Shown here one piece after another: positions 23,866-34,803 of a stretch of DNA of 64,000 nt. The stretch is from Diospyros lotus (Eukaryota > Streptophyta > Magnoliopsida > Ericales > Ebenaceae): assembly GCF_014633365.1 (NCBI RefSeq), contig NC_068340.1, positions 23,601,879 to 23,665,878 of the forward strand, read 5' to 3'. The notes beneath the pieces are model-generated. The model saw only the letters and a program-made list of their open reading frames with translations. It had not been told where the DNA came from and ran no database searches. Position 1 is the stretch's first letter; each line of letters starts with the position of its first letter. The position numbers and the translations under genes were made by a program.

Positions 23866-24736
23866 TGTAACATCCCGTATTGAGCAATAGGAAGGACTAG
23901 ATCAATTTACCTTGATGGGCCTACGCGAACTTCCCAAGGGTCACCCATCCTTGAGGTACCCTAATTCAAGCACGCTTGATCCGGGAGTTCTTTATTCACA
24001 TTCAGCTCAAAAAGTATCTAGATGGTGTTGTTTTCTTCCTTACTATGCTCGATATATATACTAGCTTCTCTAGAGTCCCTTCTTGGCCTTGACCTTGGGC
24101 TCTCGGGGTATTACATTTTTCCCCCCTTGAGCACATGATGTCCTCGTCATGTGACCTTGCAATTGGCCCCAGATCTTCTCCCATTTGGGGGCTTCCATCT
24201 TAGAAGCCTGCCAGGAACTAGTCCATGTTCAGGTCCTCGTGCCTCGGCGCCACTCCCCGCCCTCATTGGATCGCTTTTCTCAAGGTTCAGATATGATACC
24301 ACCTATAACATGTCGCATCGAGCGATAGGAATGACCGAATAAACTTACCCTGATGGGCCTACGCGAACTTCCCAGGGGTCACCCATCCTTAAGCTAGCCT
24401 AGCTCAAGCACGCTTAATCCGAGAGTTCTTTATCTATATTCAACCCAAAAGGTATCTAGCTGGTGTTGTTTCTTTCCTTACTATCCTCAATATATATACT
24501 AGTTTCTCTAGAATCGCTTCTTGGACCTGACCTTAGGCTAGTATATATGTCAAGGATAGTAAAGAATGAGACAACACCAGCTAGATACCTTTTGGGATGA
24601 ATATGGACAAAGAACTCCCAGGTTAAGCGTGCTTGAGCTAGGGTAGCTTAAGGATGGGTGACTCTCGGGAAGTTTGCATAGGCCCATCAGGGTAAGTTGA
24701 TCTGGTCCTTTCTATCGCTCGATCCGGGATATTACA
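23866..24736. mobile_element. Rearranged Cassandra TRIM (copy 2), TSD ATGAC
   Basis: The left LTR (23866-24115) and internal region (24116-24304, with PBS-like GATATGATACCACC at its right edge) are in minus orientation, as in copy 1. The right LTR starts at 24305 but is cut at about 24539, losing its last ~14 bp. An inverted, plus-oriented partial LTR follows (about 24540-24736), ending in GGGATATTACA. ATGAC flanks the whole structure (23861-23865, 24737-24741). The inverted part shows the 5S-like words clearly on the plus strand (GGTTAAGCGTGCTTGAGC at 24621, GGATGGGTGACT at 24652). Confidence 0.92.
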
Positions 24737-25332
24737 ATGACATTTGGATCCCATGACCTAGGTAGGCTTCTTAATATTTTCCTAACTTTCTCTCCACTTG
24801 TATAAGTCTTTCCTAGAGACTCTAAGGTGGAAACAATATTATTAAATCTAGTATAAATATCTTTAATTGACTCATTTTTTTTTCTTAGTAAATAATTCAA
24901 AATCATGAACAAGTAAATTGATTTTAGTTTCTTTTACCTGATTTGTGCCCTCATGAGTTACCTTAAGCTTGTCCCATATTTCTTTGTTTGTTTTGGAAGT
25001 TGAGATGCGGTTGAATTTCTCTGAGAAAAGAGCACATATTAATGTGTTCATTGCCTTGGCATTTATCTCCATATCTCTTCTTTCCTTAACTGTCCATGTC
25101 TCTATTTTCTCCATGTCTGCCAATTTGATATCTTTTTAAAGAACTTACACTAGGCTTGAATCCTGCATATGATTAATTTGCATTGTAGTTTTCCAATAAT
25201 TATAGTTAGTATCATCAAAATATGGAGGACGAGTGGTGCTTTGACTCTCAGTTTGTGAAGTGCTAGCAAGGTGTGCCATATGTGGATCTTTTACCCTAGG
25301 ATGTTAAGCCTTTTAAAAATAATGGGAACCAA

Positions 25333-25535
25333 TGCTTTGGCACACACCCAAGAGGGGGGTGAATTGGGTATATGAAAAAAAAATGTTTTATAATAAAACT
25401 TAAACTTTAAAATCTTCTTGATGCAAAATCTGATTTTAGTGTGTTAAAGCATAGAAAAAATAGAATGATGAATGCTTAAAGAATATGAAACAAGAAAAGT
25501 AAAGAACACAAGAGAATTGTAGTGCTTCAGCTTAA
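25333..25535 (-). mobile_element. Copia K 5' LTR remnant, truncated
   Basis: It begins TGCTTTGGCACACACCCAAG then AGGGGGGTGAATTGGGT, closely like LTR L at 37285. On the minus strand the LTR end is followed at once by TTGGTTCCC, a decayed primer-binding site, and then the gag of K. Only ~200 bp remain before the sequence switches at 25536 to a gypsy pol frame. Confidence 0.8.
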
Positions 25536-25739
25536 GTTATTGATTATCAACCCCTTGAAATTCGAGAAGATGCCTCATATATTGAGATGCCTATGTGTGT
25601 TGTGGATCGGAAGGAGAAGGTATTGCGAAATTGTTATATTCCCTATGTTAAAGTGCAATGGCAGCTGCATGGGCTAAAGGAAGCTACATGAGAATTAAAA
25701 GAAGAGATGAGGCGAGTTCATCCCCAACTTTTCAAGTAA
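25536..25739 (+). pseudogene. Gypsy J pol C-terminal fragment
   Basis: One frame reads VIDYQPLEIREDASYIEMP, VVDRKEKVLRN, IPYVKVQWQLHGLKEAT, ELKEEMRRVHPQLFK and stops at 25737. This is the chromodomain-proximal tail of a plant gypsy polyprotein (the usual form is ...LDRKEKVLRNK.IP.VKVQW..H...EATWE...M...YP.LF). One internal TGA (25689) replaces the usual Trp codon of ATWE. All upstream pol is missing, so J is 5'-truncated at its junction with copia K. Confidence 0.9.
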
Positions 25740-25748
25740 TCAGGTATG

Positions 25749-25785
25749 AATTCGGGGGATCAAATTCTTTTAAGAGGGGAAGATT
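25749..25785 (+). other. Polypurine tract of gypsy J
   Basis: AATTCGGGGGATCAAATTC then TTTTAAGAGGGGAAGATT, directly followed by TGTAATGACCC. It is the degenerate counterpart of the GAGGACGAAATTC...AAGGGGG block in the other gypsy elements here. Confidence 0.8.
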
Positions 25786-28700
25786 TGTAATGACCCAAAT
25801 TTAGTTCATTAATATTGTGCCATGTCTTGCGATTGAATTGGTTATCCTTGATGTTTAATATGTTATTTTTGGTGTTTATTAATTAAGTGTTGCGTATATG
25901 TTTGGAGTATTTGAATGAATATAATTTGTATTTGAATAGGAGCTTGGAATATCCGGATGCAAGAAGTTAAAATTAAATTTTAGCCAAGTGTTTCTGAGGG
26001 TGATTCAGAGCCTATAGTAGTTGATTTGAATGGCTTGTTTGAATTTTGTGAGTATGATTCGAATTGGGAGAGAGATTCGAATTGGGTGTGTGTGATTCGA
26101 ATTGCCCATATTTCCCGGTTTTTGCATTACAACCTGATTTTGACCATGATACATAATGAATCTCTCAAAATCAAAAACATAAAAGTTGTATATATTTCTC
26201 TTTTATTTCCATATCATCTTGAATCACCCCAATTTAAGCTCAGATGAGAGAGTTATGGCCAAATTACCAAGATGTGTCGGAGCTGTCTAGAATCTCGTAA
26301 ACGCTGCGTTCCAGCATTCTATTTCTATTTTGCAGCTCAATTTAGACCGTGATTCATCCCAAATAGCTCAAAATGTAAAACATGAAATTTTTATATCTTT
26401 GTCTTTTCGTTCCATATCATCTTGAATCACCTAAATCGGAGCTCGGATGAGAGAGTTATGGCTAAATTACGAAACTGTGTTGAAGTTGTCTAGAAACTCG
26501 CGAAACGCTGCGTTCCAAATTACTTTCGGTGGACAACAGTGGCGATTTTCTTTCCAAAAATTCTACAGATTATGGCACGTGTCCAATAACACTTCCTCTT
26601 GTCTTTGGCCTATATAAATTGAGAGTGAGAGTGGGGGAATTAATTTCTCCAACGTTCGGCAGTGAGCAGGAAAAGAAGAAGAGTTGTATCAGCTTTTGGG
26701 TCTTCTTCTTCAATCTTCAAGCAAGCTTCTCTTCTCCTTTGCAAGATTATTTCCTCTTTCAAACTCATTTTCCTTGCAAGATCCGTTCCTTCTTATTTTC
26801 TCAAGTAAGTTTCAACTTCTTCCTCTCCATTTAAGATACACGTACATATACATACATCTCCATTAAAGCTACTGCAAGTTTTATTCCATGAGTCTTTTAT
26901 GTATGGTTTAAACTCTTGGTTGTGAGACTATGCTTTGTTGATACATAGAGATTAAATGGGTGGGCAATAGCTTGGAAATGGAAGAGGTTGTGTATTATTT
27001 TGAAGAAAATCTTACTGCTGAAAATTTGAAGATGATGAATAGTAACTGTTATTATTTTGTTTATTATTTTTCTTCTTTTAATCCTCAATAAATATTTTTA
27101 AATTGTTCTTGTCCTTGTACAATTAAAACCACGATCGGTCAGGATAAATTTCGATGTGAACAGTGACTAGGTTGTGAATAGTAATTGGGTTATGAATAGT
27201 AAGTTGGCTGTGAATAGTAGCTTGGCCTTGAATATTAAATTGGGTCTTGTTCTTGTTTCAATGGAGAGTTAGTTTCCTCTCCTATTCCTTTGTGGAATGA
27301 AGCTAAGGCAACATATGGGATAGGTTTTAGCTTGTAGGTCCCGTATTAGAGATTATTGGGTTTACATTGTATTTAATATTTTAATGGTTGCAGGGGCATG
27401 GGATAATACATTTGGGGGTACATGATTGTGTGCTTGGCCACGAGCATGCTAGATTGGTTTTCATATCTAGGATAGCTAGACACAAGCACTGCATTGTATG
27501 TAGTTTCCTATGTGGGCGAGCGAGACTTGATGCATGGCTTATGGGGGTTATGTATCACGTTTATGCTCGATATGCCGCTACATTTTCTATGTGCATTGCA
27601 TGGTTCCTAGCGCCGCTCTTGAGTTGCACCTGTTCTCGGACGGTAATCCGTGTCGAGGTTAACAGACGTGGTAAAGCGTGCCTGGTTATTAGTTATTATC
27701 AAGGTAATGGTAGCACTGGCTCGGTGTTGGAGTTATTTTCTTCGTACTGCCTTTTCAGGGAAGTGATAGGTTTGTAATGGATACTTGGATGTTGTTGTTT
27801 CTTATGTTGACCCCACGGTCCAGTATGTGCATATTTACATTATGCAGTTATTTCCTTTTACATATGATATGTGTGTTAGAGTTATACCCCACAAGCCAAT
27901 TATATTTACATGTAATTGATCATACTTTACATTTTGATTCTTTATCTTCAATCAATTGTTATTGCAAAGCATTATGTTTTTATTTGTCATTGATGGATGT
28001 CATCATTATTTATTGTAATCCATACTTAACAAAGTCCATAGATCAAATAGGCTCATGGAATATGGTCGTGCATGGAGATGACGATCATGAAACATATTCC
28101 TTTCAACCCTTGATCTTAAATGTTCCTAGTCATAGAGTTATTAGGATTGGACACTAATAACTCGGATAGACTAGCACATATGATGCATGCTCAATTAGGA
28201 GAATGTCTCGTTTCACTAACATTGGTGTGAGGACACTAGTGCATATATATGGGTGCTTATTATAAGAATAAGTACACTGAACTGACCCGCTACAGAATTC
28301 CTAATGGTTATTATTTAATGTCGAATTGGAATTCCTGTGTTGCAATAGTACAGATTGATCCTTAGACTTGAGACATCATAGTAGTCTTATATTTGACTGG
28401 TTACACTTTGGTTCTTTTTTGGATTCTAATGGAGTCATTAACAAATTATCACTGCGCATAACCTTATCACATATGAAGGCTTGTTGTTGAAATAAGATTC
28501 ATCACTTATCAATAAGATGAGAAGATGTCCTATGTATTCCGATGATTTAATGATTGAGGAAATCCTTGGCCAAGGTGAGGTGGAAATCAAAAGGTGTTTT
28601 CATTTCACCTATCAAGTCATAAATCTGGAATGGATACATAGTTATTGAATGATTAGGGTTTCATTATAAAACCATATCTTAAATTCAATCGGGACATAAA

Positions 28701-29817
28701 TTGATGAAAGGATTTTACTGCATGGTAATTGTAATTGAAAAGGTTCGTGTTTTTCATTGTTGGGTAGGTATTCATGGCATGTTGCTAGACGTTAACCATG
28801 ATATGTAGTGTTTTATAATTAATATGATTAATTCTAAAACTATTAATTAAAGAGTTTAATTAAAAATACTATGAGATGTGTTAATTAAGAAGCCCATAAG
28901 TTTAATTAAAGAGTTTAATTAATCTAATAAGATGGGCCTTGATATAGCCCAATAGAATTGGCCCTACATCTAGCCCAATGGTGGACCTAACGAGCCCGTT
29001 CCAAAATTTAAAAGAGAGATTCGGCCCAATGTTATTAAGGGCTGGGCCTAAATTGTTTAGGAGTTTTCCAAGGCACTATTAGGGTTTATTAACTCTATAA
29101 ATATGCTGCTTAAGAAGCTAGGAAAAAAAAAAGGAAGAAATTCGGATCTCTCAAAAGGCGCCTAGGGTTGCTAGCACTTCTCGAGGCGTTCGTAGAAAGG
29201 ATCGATCATGTGGACCGACTTGGAGGAGTTCGCGCTTGCGACTCTACGGATCATAACTGGGCAGAATTGAAGCCTCACGGTCATTGGTTCCCTAACAATG
29301 TGGTTCATGGACATGGTATGTATGAATGTTGCACATGGGGTGCGGTGTATTTTTAGATTTCCATACTCTTACCAGTCTTTCTTTCTTATAAGCTTGCTAA
29401 GTCTTGTGACTCACTCTTATTTCTCTTCATTCCAGGTAAGGGCAATGCTAAGATCGAGGGTGAGTCTAGTGGTACTTGACCTGACAGGTAGTTGGTGTAT
29501 AGGGCAATCCTATCAGATCATGTTTTGGAGTGTATTTTATTTTTTGTAGTGCCATGGTTGTTACCTTCTCATTTGTTGGCATCGGTTTGTATGTATAACC
29601 TATGTAACCCTATTGCGTCAGTTCTCTTTATGCATGCCTAGAACTTGTGGTTGTACTTCCATTGCCAGTTATGGTATTAAGGTATTTGTATGTGTTCCTA
29701 GTTATGTGTGCATGGCAGGCCAGGGTGTTTTTTTAGTTGTGTTTTTCTTTATTTATTTTTGTGAGCTCCTGCTCGGGAACGCTCGTACGGCTGGGGTGTC
29801 CGGGTGGGGGTCTCACA
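25786..29817 (+). mobile_element. Gypsy J 3' LTR, with a nested solo LTR
   Basis: It starts TGTAATGACCC after the polypurine tract; the probable end is GGGTCTCACA (29817). A TATA-like TATATAAATT lies at 26611. The distal part has the module shared with LTRs H, I and P: a hairpin at 29398-29413, then TTCATTCCAGGTAAGG. Without the nested LTR N (27874-29297 plus one TSD) it is about 2.6 kb. The short frames at 27388-28157 lie in LTR sequence and have no family features. Confidence 0.85.
27874..29297 (+). mobile_element. Solo LTR (LTR N), copia-like, TSD ATGTG
   Basis: TGTTAGAGTTATACCCC at the start and GGTTCCCTAACA at the end give matched TGTTA...TAACA termini, with a perfect 5-bp duplication ATGTG (27869-27873 and 29298-29302). 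TATAAATA at 29096-29103 sits ~200 bp from the right end, consistent with plus orientation. No internal domain is present. Copia affiliation is inferred from the terminal sequence. Confidence 0.92.
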
Positions 29818-29961
29818 TACTTAGCCTTTTTTTATGTTTTTGGAGAACTAGGTTGTCTTAGGGGCTTTAACTGGCAGGAGGGAAGAAGACACTCAATTGC
29901 ACAGGATAGTTGAGTAGGTTCTTAAGTGCAAATGCTTTTGTCTTCCCTAAGAGGAGGCGAG
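29818..29961. other. Short unassigned stretch between gypsy J and copia D LTR
   Basis: 144 bp with no recognised coding. It ends in AAGAGGAGGCGAG immediately before the copia LTR start TGTTGG, which looks like a polypurine tract. It could be the 3' end of an older copia element that shared this LTR. Confidence 0.4.
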
Positions 29962-32381
29962 TGTTGGTATGTTTTTGATATTATTTTGATGATGAAAAAC
30001 TTCAACATGTTTTGTTTATCAAAAATATTTTCATAGCATTTGGATTTTCAAAATTGTATAAACATATATGCTTGAAAATTAAAAATGAAACATTTTGTAT
30101 ATCTTTGAAAGTTCAAAATGAAAAATTCATGGCCTAAGGATGTTAATTTTTCCAAACATTTTGTCAAGCCATATAAAATCTTTATTGGAAAATATTTTAT
30201 CTTGGAAAATATTATCACTTTGCCATTTAAGAAATATGTTATTGAAATCAAATGAATATGCATATGAAATGTGTGAAAATTGTTGTAAAAAATCATAAAT
30301 ACTTTTTAAAGATCAAGGCAAAACTGTCGACTTCTTTGTGTTATTTGTTAACCATTTTGTGCCTTTGATATATGAGCTTACTTAAGAGAAAAAAAAATTG
30401 TCAACTTTCTTAAAGAAATAGTAAACACAGTCGACAGTTCCCATGATATGTTGATAGGGAAATTTCATGCTCTCAATCCAAATGTTTTTAGTTCAATTTC
30501 AGTCGACAGTGATTGTATCGACTCTTCTTCAAAACTATCGACTTTGTGTTTAAAATTGTCGAATGTTTGTTTGAACAAGTTGACTTCTTGTAACACCCGG
30601 TGTTACAAGTGTTAAAAGAATGAGAAAGAAAGTGGGGGTCGGCTAGTTATGGTAGAAGACCATGTATGAAATGGTCGAAGTTGGCCAGGCGGGCCAAAGG
30701 GGTGCTTCCTAGGTAGTGCTGGCATGGTAAGTTGATCGGTAATGAGAGATTACCATGAGGATCAACTCAAGCTATGCGGGCGTGTGGATAATAGCGGTAT
30801 ACCATGGTGGAATGGGCGTCCAAGTGTCTAATGGGCACTAGAATGTGACATTGCGGCGAATGATCAGTGCTAAGACGTTGCTGGTTGGACCAGCGTAAAA
30901 TCGTGGCCATGTGTGTGTGGCAGTGAAAAACGTTGTCGTGTGTGATCGACATAAAATCGTGAAAGACTGATTAATGATGCAATGTCAGCGTATGTGGTTT
31001 TGACTTAGGGGAAAAATGGAAGTGGATTGCAAAGTGAAGCCTCGAGGTAGGTGTAACCCGAGGTAAATGTGAGAATGGATAGGCTATGGGATTTTCGGGT
31101 AGGAGAATTTGGCAAGTAACCCGAGAATGTGATTGTCTTGGGAAAGAGATGATGGTAAAACGAATTTCGAGGACGAAATTCTTTTAAGGGGGCAGGAATG
31201 TAACACCCGGTGTTACAAGTGTTAAAAGAATGAGAAAGAAAGTGAGAAAAATTCCAAAAAAAAAAAAATGCCCGTGAGAAGATGTTGGATCCTTGAGATT
31301 GAGGGTGCTCTATGAGAGGGGTATTTTGGTAATTTGGATAATGAAGTCCAATAAAGGGTAATTTGATAAATTGGAGATAATTCCAAGATGGAATTAAGTG
31401 TGGAACTAAATTAGTTCCCATTTTGCATTATGTGGAGATAAATGGGATTGAAAATTCACAAAGGGTATTTTAGTAATTTTGGAGAGAAATTCCATAAAGG
31501 AATTAAATATGAGAAAAAGGGGAAATTAATTATGGGAGTGGAAATAATTATTTTTCCTAAATTGGTGTATTTATTTGGTGGTGCCACATGGATGGATGAG
31601 ATTAAAACTTGGAAGCCAAGTTGTGTCTTAGAGTGACACTTGGCATATTCTTGTTCAAGCAAAAATGGTGGCTTTTATTTAAATGGAAAAGAAAATAAGA
31701 TGAGCCATTTTAGCCATGTGGGTGTAATGATTACTTGAATTAAAGAAAATTCCAAAAGAAAATGGAAAATTAGTCACCCATTAATGTTTGGAAAATGTGG
31801 GATTTAATTTATATGTAATATATATATATGTCTTTCAAGATGATAGCTTGAAAATAGTCCCATTTAAATAAATGAGAAAGAAATGGGAATTCAAGATAAT
31901 CCAAGGGTGGAGGATTTGTCTTGAAAGTGGAATTAAATCCAATGAATGAAATTAAATCTTTCAAGTGGGCATGGATTTCCAAGTGGGTTTATTAATCCAA
32001 GAGAAGAGATGAGGTGGAAGGTGGAGATTTAATCTCCAAAGAAATCCAAAGGTTGGGATCTAAGCTCTCCATAATTCTTGGATTGTGCTTTCTTGAATGG
32101 TGGGGATTTGGTCTTGGAAAAGTGAAAGAAATCCAATGGTTGAGATTTAAGAAGACTAAGGCCATGGGTTGTGTTTCTTTCAATGGCTAGGATGTATTCT
32201 TGAAAAGTAAAGTGTATGGCCAAGATTTGTTCTTACAAAGCACATGGATTGTGCTTTTGGTAAAGGGCTAGGATTTAATCTCTTAAATCCATAAGATCCA
32301 AAGGCTAGAATTTGTTCTTGAAAGAGGGAGAAAATTTATATATTGGCAAGGTAGGAAGACAAGTCTTCCCTTTGGCCATTT

Positions 32382-32384
<3 letters not shown>

Positions 32385-32426
<42 letters not shown>

Positions 32427-32427
32427 A
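32385..32427. repeat. GAA microsatellite in LTR E
   Basis: Nearly pure AGA/GAA trinucleotide run with one GAG interruption. The matching position in LTR F (about 45880-45930) is a looser CTT-rich tract. Confidence 0.85.
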
Positions 32428-33359
32428 GAGCCTAGAGGTAAACTCTTTAATTTTTGTAAAGAAATCTAAGTCTTCTAACCTCTTAGTCTTCTTATCTTCA
32501 AGGATTAGATTTTTAAAGATCAAGGTTATTTCTTTTACTTCTTTAGGGGATGGAAGCAAGTGAAGTCTTGCCAAGTCAAGTTGTTGAAGCTCTCTTGAAG
32601 ATAAAGATTGTGGAAAATCAAAAAGAATAGAGGTAAGGGATAGCCCCATGGGATGGTGGCTTGCAAGTTGTGAGTATGATGCATGATTTCTATGTGTGCA
32701 TTTGCATGTTGTTTATGCTAGGACCTATGGCCATGAGGTTGAGTGGGGTAGGGTAGATTAAAGCCTCAAACCAAGGTGGTTGTGAGGATGTGGAAGCCCT
32801 AACCATGTTGCATACATGCATTGGCATCACATTTATTTTCATGTTCATACTATTGTCATTGCACCCTTATTGAGCTTAATAGCTCATGAGGTTTTTATCC
32901 TCACCATGTAGGTATCTCATGTGCAAGAAGGAAGGGATCTTGGAAGGTTAAGCATACTTGATGAAATGAAGACCCTAAGGAACTCATGTAATTTGGCTTG
33001 GGTTTTGGAAGCCTAAGCATGTTGTAAATTACCTTTTATTTTTTATGTATGATGTAGCAAATATATTGTAAGCTATATTCTTAATAAAGGGGGATTTAAG
33101 CATCAAGGGGTTGTGTAAGCTTGTTGCAATTTAGTGAATGGTTGTTGTATGTTGTGTAAGCTTGTTGCAATTTAGTGAATGGTTGTTGTATGTTGTGGAA
33201 GCATCAAAAATATTGTTAATCCTTATTTATGGAGAAATAAAGGTAAATTTGAAGAAAAGTGAGGTATTTTATTATTTTAATTTCTGGAGAATTTGGGTAT
33301 TTTTGGGATGTTGGAAAGTGGAATTTTCAAAGAAAAATGGGTGCTGGAAAATTTTAGGA

Positions 33360-33585
33360 GCAGCAGGTCGGGCAACAGCTGGGGCGGGCGAGCGCGCGGC
33401 CGCGCAGGCGCGCGCGTGTGCGCGCGCGCGCCCGCGCAGGTGTGCGCGGCAGGCGCGCGAGCGCGCGGCCGCACAGGCGCGCGCGGCCGCTGCTGGGCCA
33501 GCCCGCGCAGCCGCGGGCCGCGGCCGCCCCAGGCAACGTGCGGCCGGGCCCAGGGAGGGCCCAGCCGGCCGTGGGGCCCGTGCGC
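33360..33585. repeat. CG-alternating GC-rich block in LTR E
   Basis: About 220 bp of GCGCGCG-rich sequence in an otherwise AT-rich region, then a poly-A run. It creates long but meaningless open frames in several phases and both strands (Ala/Arg/Pro-rich). Counterpart: 44765-45000 in LTR F. Confidence 0.88.
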
Positions 33586-34803
33586 GAAAAAAAAAAAAAA
33601 AGGGAAAAAATGTCAAAATTAGGGGAATAAAAAGGGGAAATAATAGGGCCCGATTTTGGGAGATTTGGGGCTATAGAAGAAATTATAAAATCCCTGAAGA
33701 AGTCCCCGAGCGATGAAATGTTGGAAAAATTGGAGGATTTTTCTGAGTATGAGTTTTCCCCTTAGTCTAGCCCAGTGTTAAGAAGCACCTTGAAGCCCTT
33801 GGGCAGTGTAGCAAGTTATTTCTTCATTCATAAGAAACTCGCGAGGTCCTAGGGTGTTTATGGATCCTGGGTAAGCGAAGGGCCAGACGAAGCCTAGTTC
33901 CCACCTAGGGCGTTTCTTCTTGAAACATAGTCCGCCCTTCATCTCAGACCGGGCAGGTAAACAGTTCGGGTAATTGTTCACGAGTAACTCCCGTAAGTGG
34001 GAGCAGGGCGTTACACTTCTCTTCTAAAATTTCAACTTTTTTTCAAAATCCAATTTCAAATTTTAAATGTTTCCATAGAAACAGTTGACCAATTCAATAT
34101 CTATCAATAGTTTCTTATCTAACAAATTAAAACGACTTATTTTTTAGGAATTAAATGTGGTCCAACGACCCATTAACTAGCTATTCAATGCTTGGATAAC
34201 CATAAAAGTTATAAATAGAGATTGAAGCTACAAGAGAACAAGCTAATGAAGAAGTGCATGTGCTCAAGTGTTTGATTTTCATACTCTAATGTTCTAAGCT
34301 TTCATTTTTCCATTCAAATGCAAGTTGTATCTTTGTAATTCTTGTTTATAAGCCTTTGAATTTGTATTGATGAGTTTTAGTGTAACTAAGAGAGTTATCT
34401 CTTAGATTTTTTTTTTCATTTGTAGCTTATTGTTGTATTTCCTAACTTGTGGACTAGAGGGACTATCGATTTTTGGTAAGAAGCTTTGCAATTCCTACAT
34501 TAAGACTAAAGGGCCTATCAATTTTTGGTAAGAGGCTTTGCAATTCCTAACATTGAGGCTAGAGGGCCTACTGATTTTTGGTCGGAGGATTTAATGGATA
34601 TAATACTCCAACGGATTGTTGAGGGAATGGATGTATGCCAGTGCTGAACTACTATAAATCTTGTGACTCATTTACTTTTTATTGTTATTTTCTCTAGTAT
34701 TATTGATAATGGTCAATATTTCCTATATCCTAATGAATTATATCCCTATTTTGGCTTTATATTTATGCTTAAAGTAAATAATTATTCGTATTACATATTA
34801 TTT

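Larger units (their letters stand above)
22201..25279 (-). pseudogene. Copia K gag, interrupted by two Cassandra elements
   Basis: The start is the ATG complementary to 25277-25279 (MAHLASTSQTESQSTTRPP), with the copia gag hallmark DDTNYNYWK. After frameshifts it continues MEKIETWTVKE, INAKAMNTLICALF, KTNKEIWDKLKVTHEG, KDIYTRFNNIVSTLESLGK and RKILRSLPRSWDPNV. It then resumes past Cassandra copies at 23591-23865 and 22520-22897, with a CX2CX4HX4C zinc knuckle (C-FEC-KKLGH-MRNEC) and a coiled-coil-like tail (FTLKELHDAFNELLSECEQ). The two insertions fall in the WDP-knuckle spacer and inside the knuckle codons. Several stops make it non-functional. Confidence 0.88.
30589..34015 (+). mobile_element. 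Gypsy element E with nearly deleted 5' LTR, TSD CTTCT
   Basis: CTTCT flanks the element (30584-30588, 34016-34020). It consists of 46 bp of 5' LTR (30589-30634), ~565 bp of internal 3' sequence ending in TTTCGAGGACGAAATTC...AAGGGGGCAGGAA, and a full 3' LTR (31199-34015). The 46 bp are identical to the first 46 bp of the 3' LTR. No gag or pol remains. The LTR holds a GAA microsatellite (about 32385-32427), a perfect hairpin at 32871-32886 and a very GC-rich block (33360-33585). It is the same family as solo LTR F. Confidence 0.93.

Noticed and set aside
4628..24736. 5S rRNA genes or 5S-derived SINEs
   Set aside because: The 5S-like words are embedded in 250-bp direct repeats with TGTAA...TTACA ends, PBS and 5-bp TSDs, which is the Cassandra TRIM layout.
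27388..28157. Two adjacent frames of 129 and 126 residues
   Set aside because: They run through LTR J and into solo LTR N; hydrophobic and Cys-rich but with no recognisable family and crossing an insertion boundary.
31005..31421. 138-residue minus frame
   Set aside because: Crosses the polypurine tract and LTR start of element E on the antisense strand.
33138..33716. A 192-residue plus frame and several overlapping frames in both strands, Ala/Arg-rich
   Set aside because: They arise from the CG-alternating block in LTR E. Composition is low-complexity and open in many phases, with no domain.
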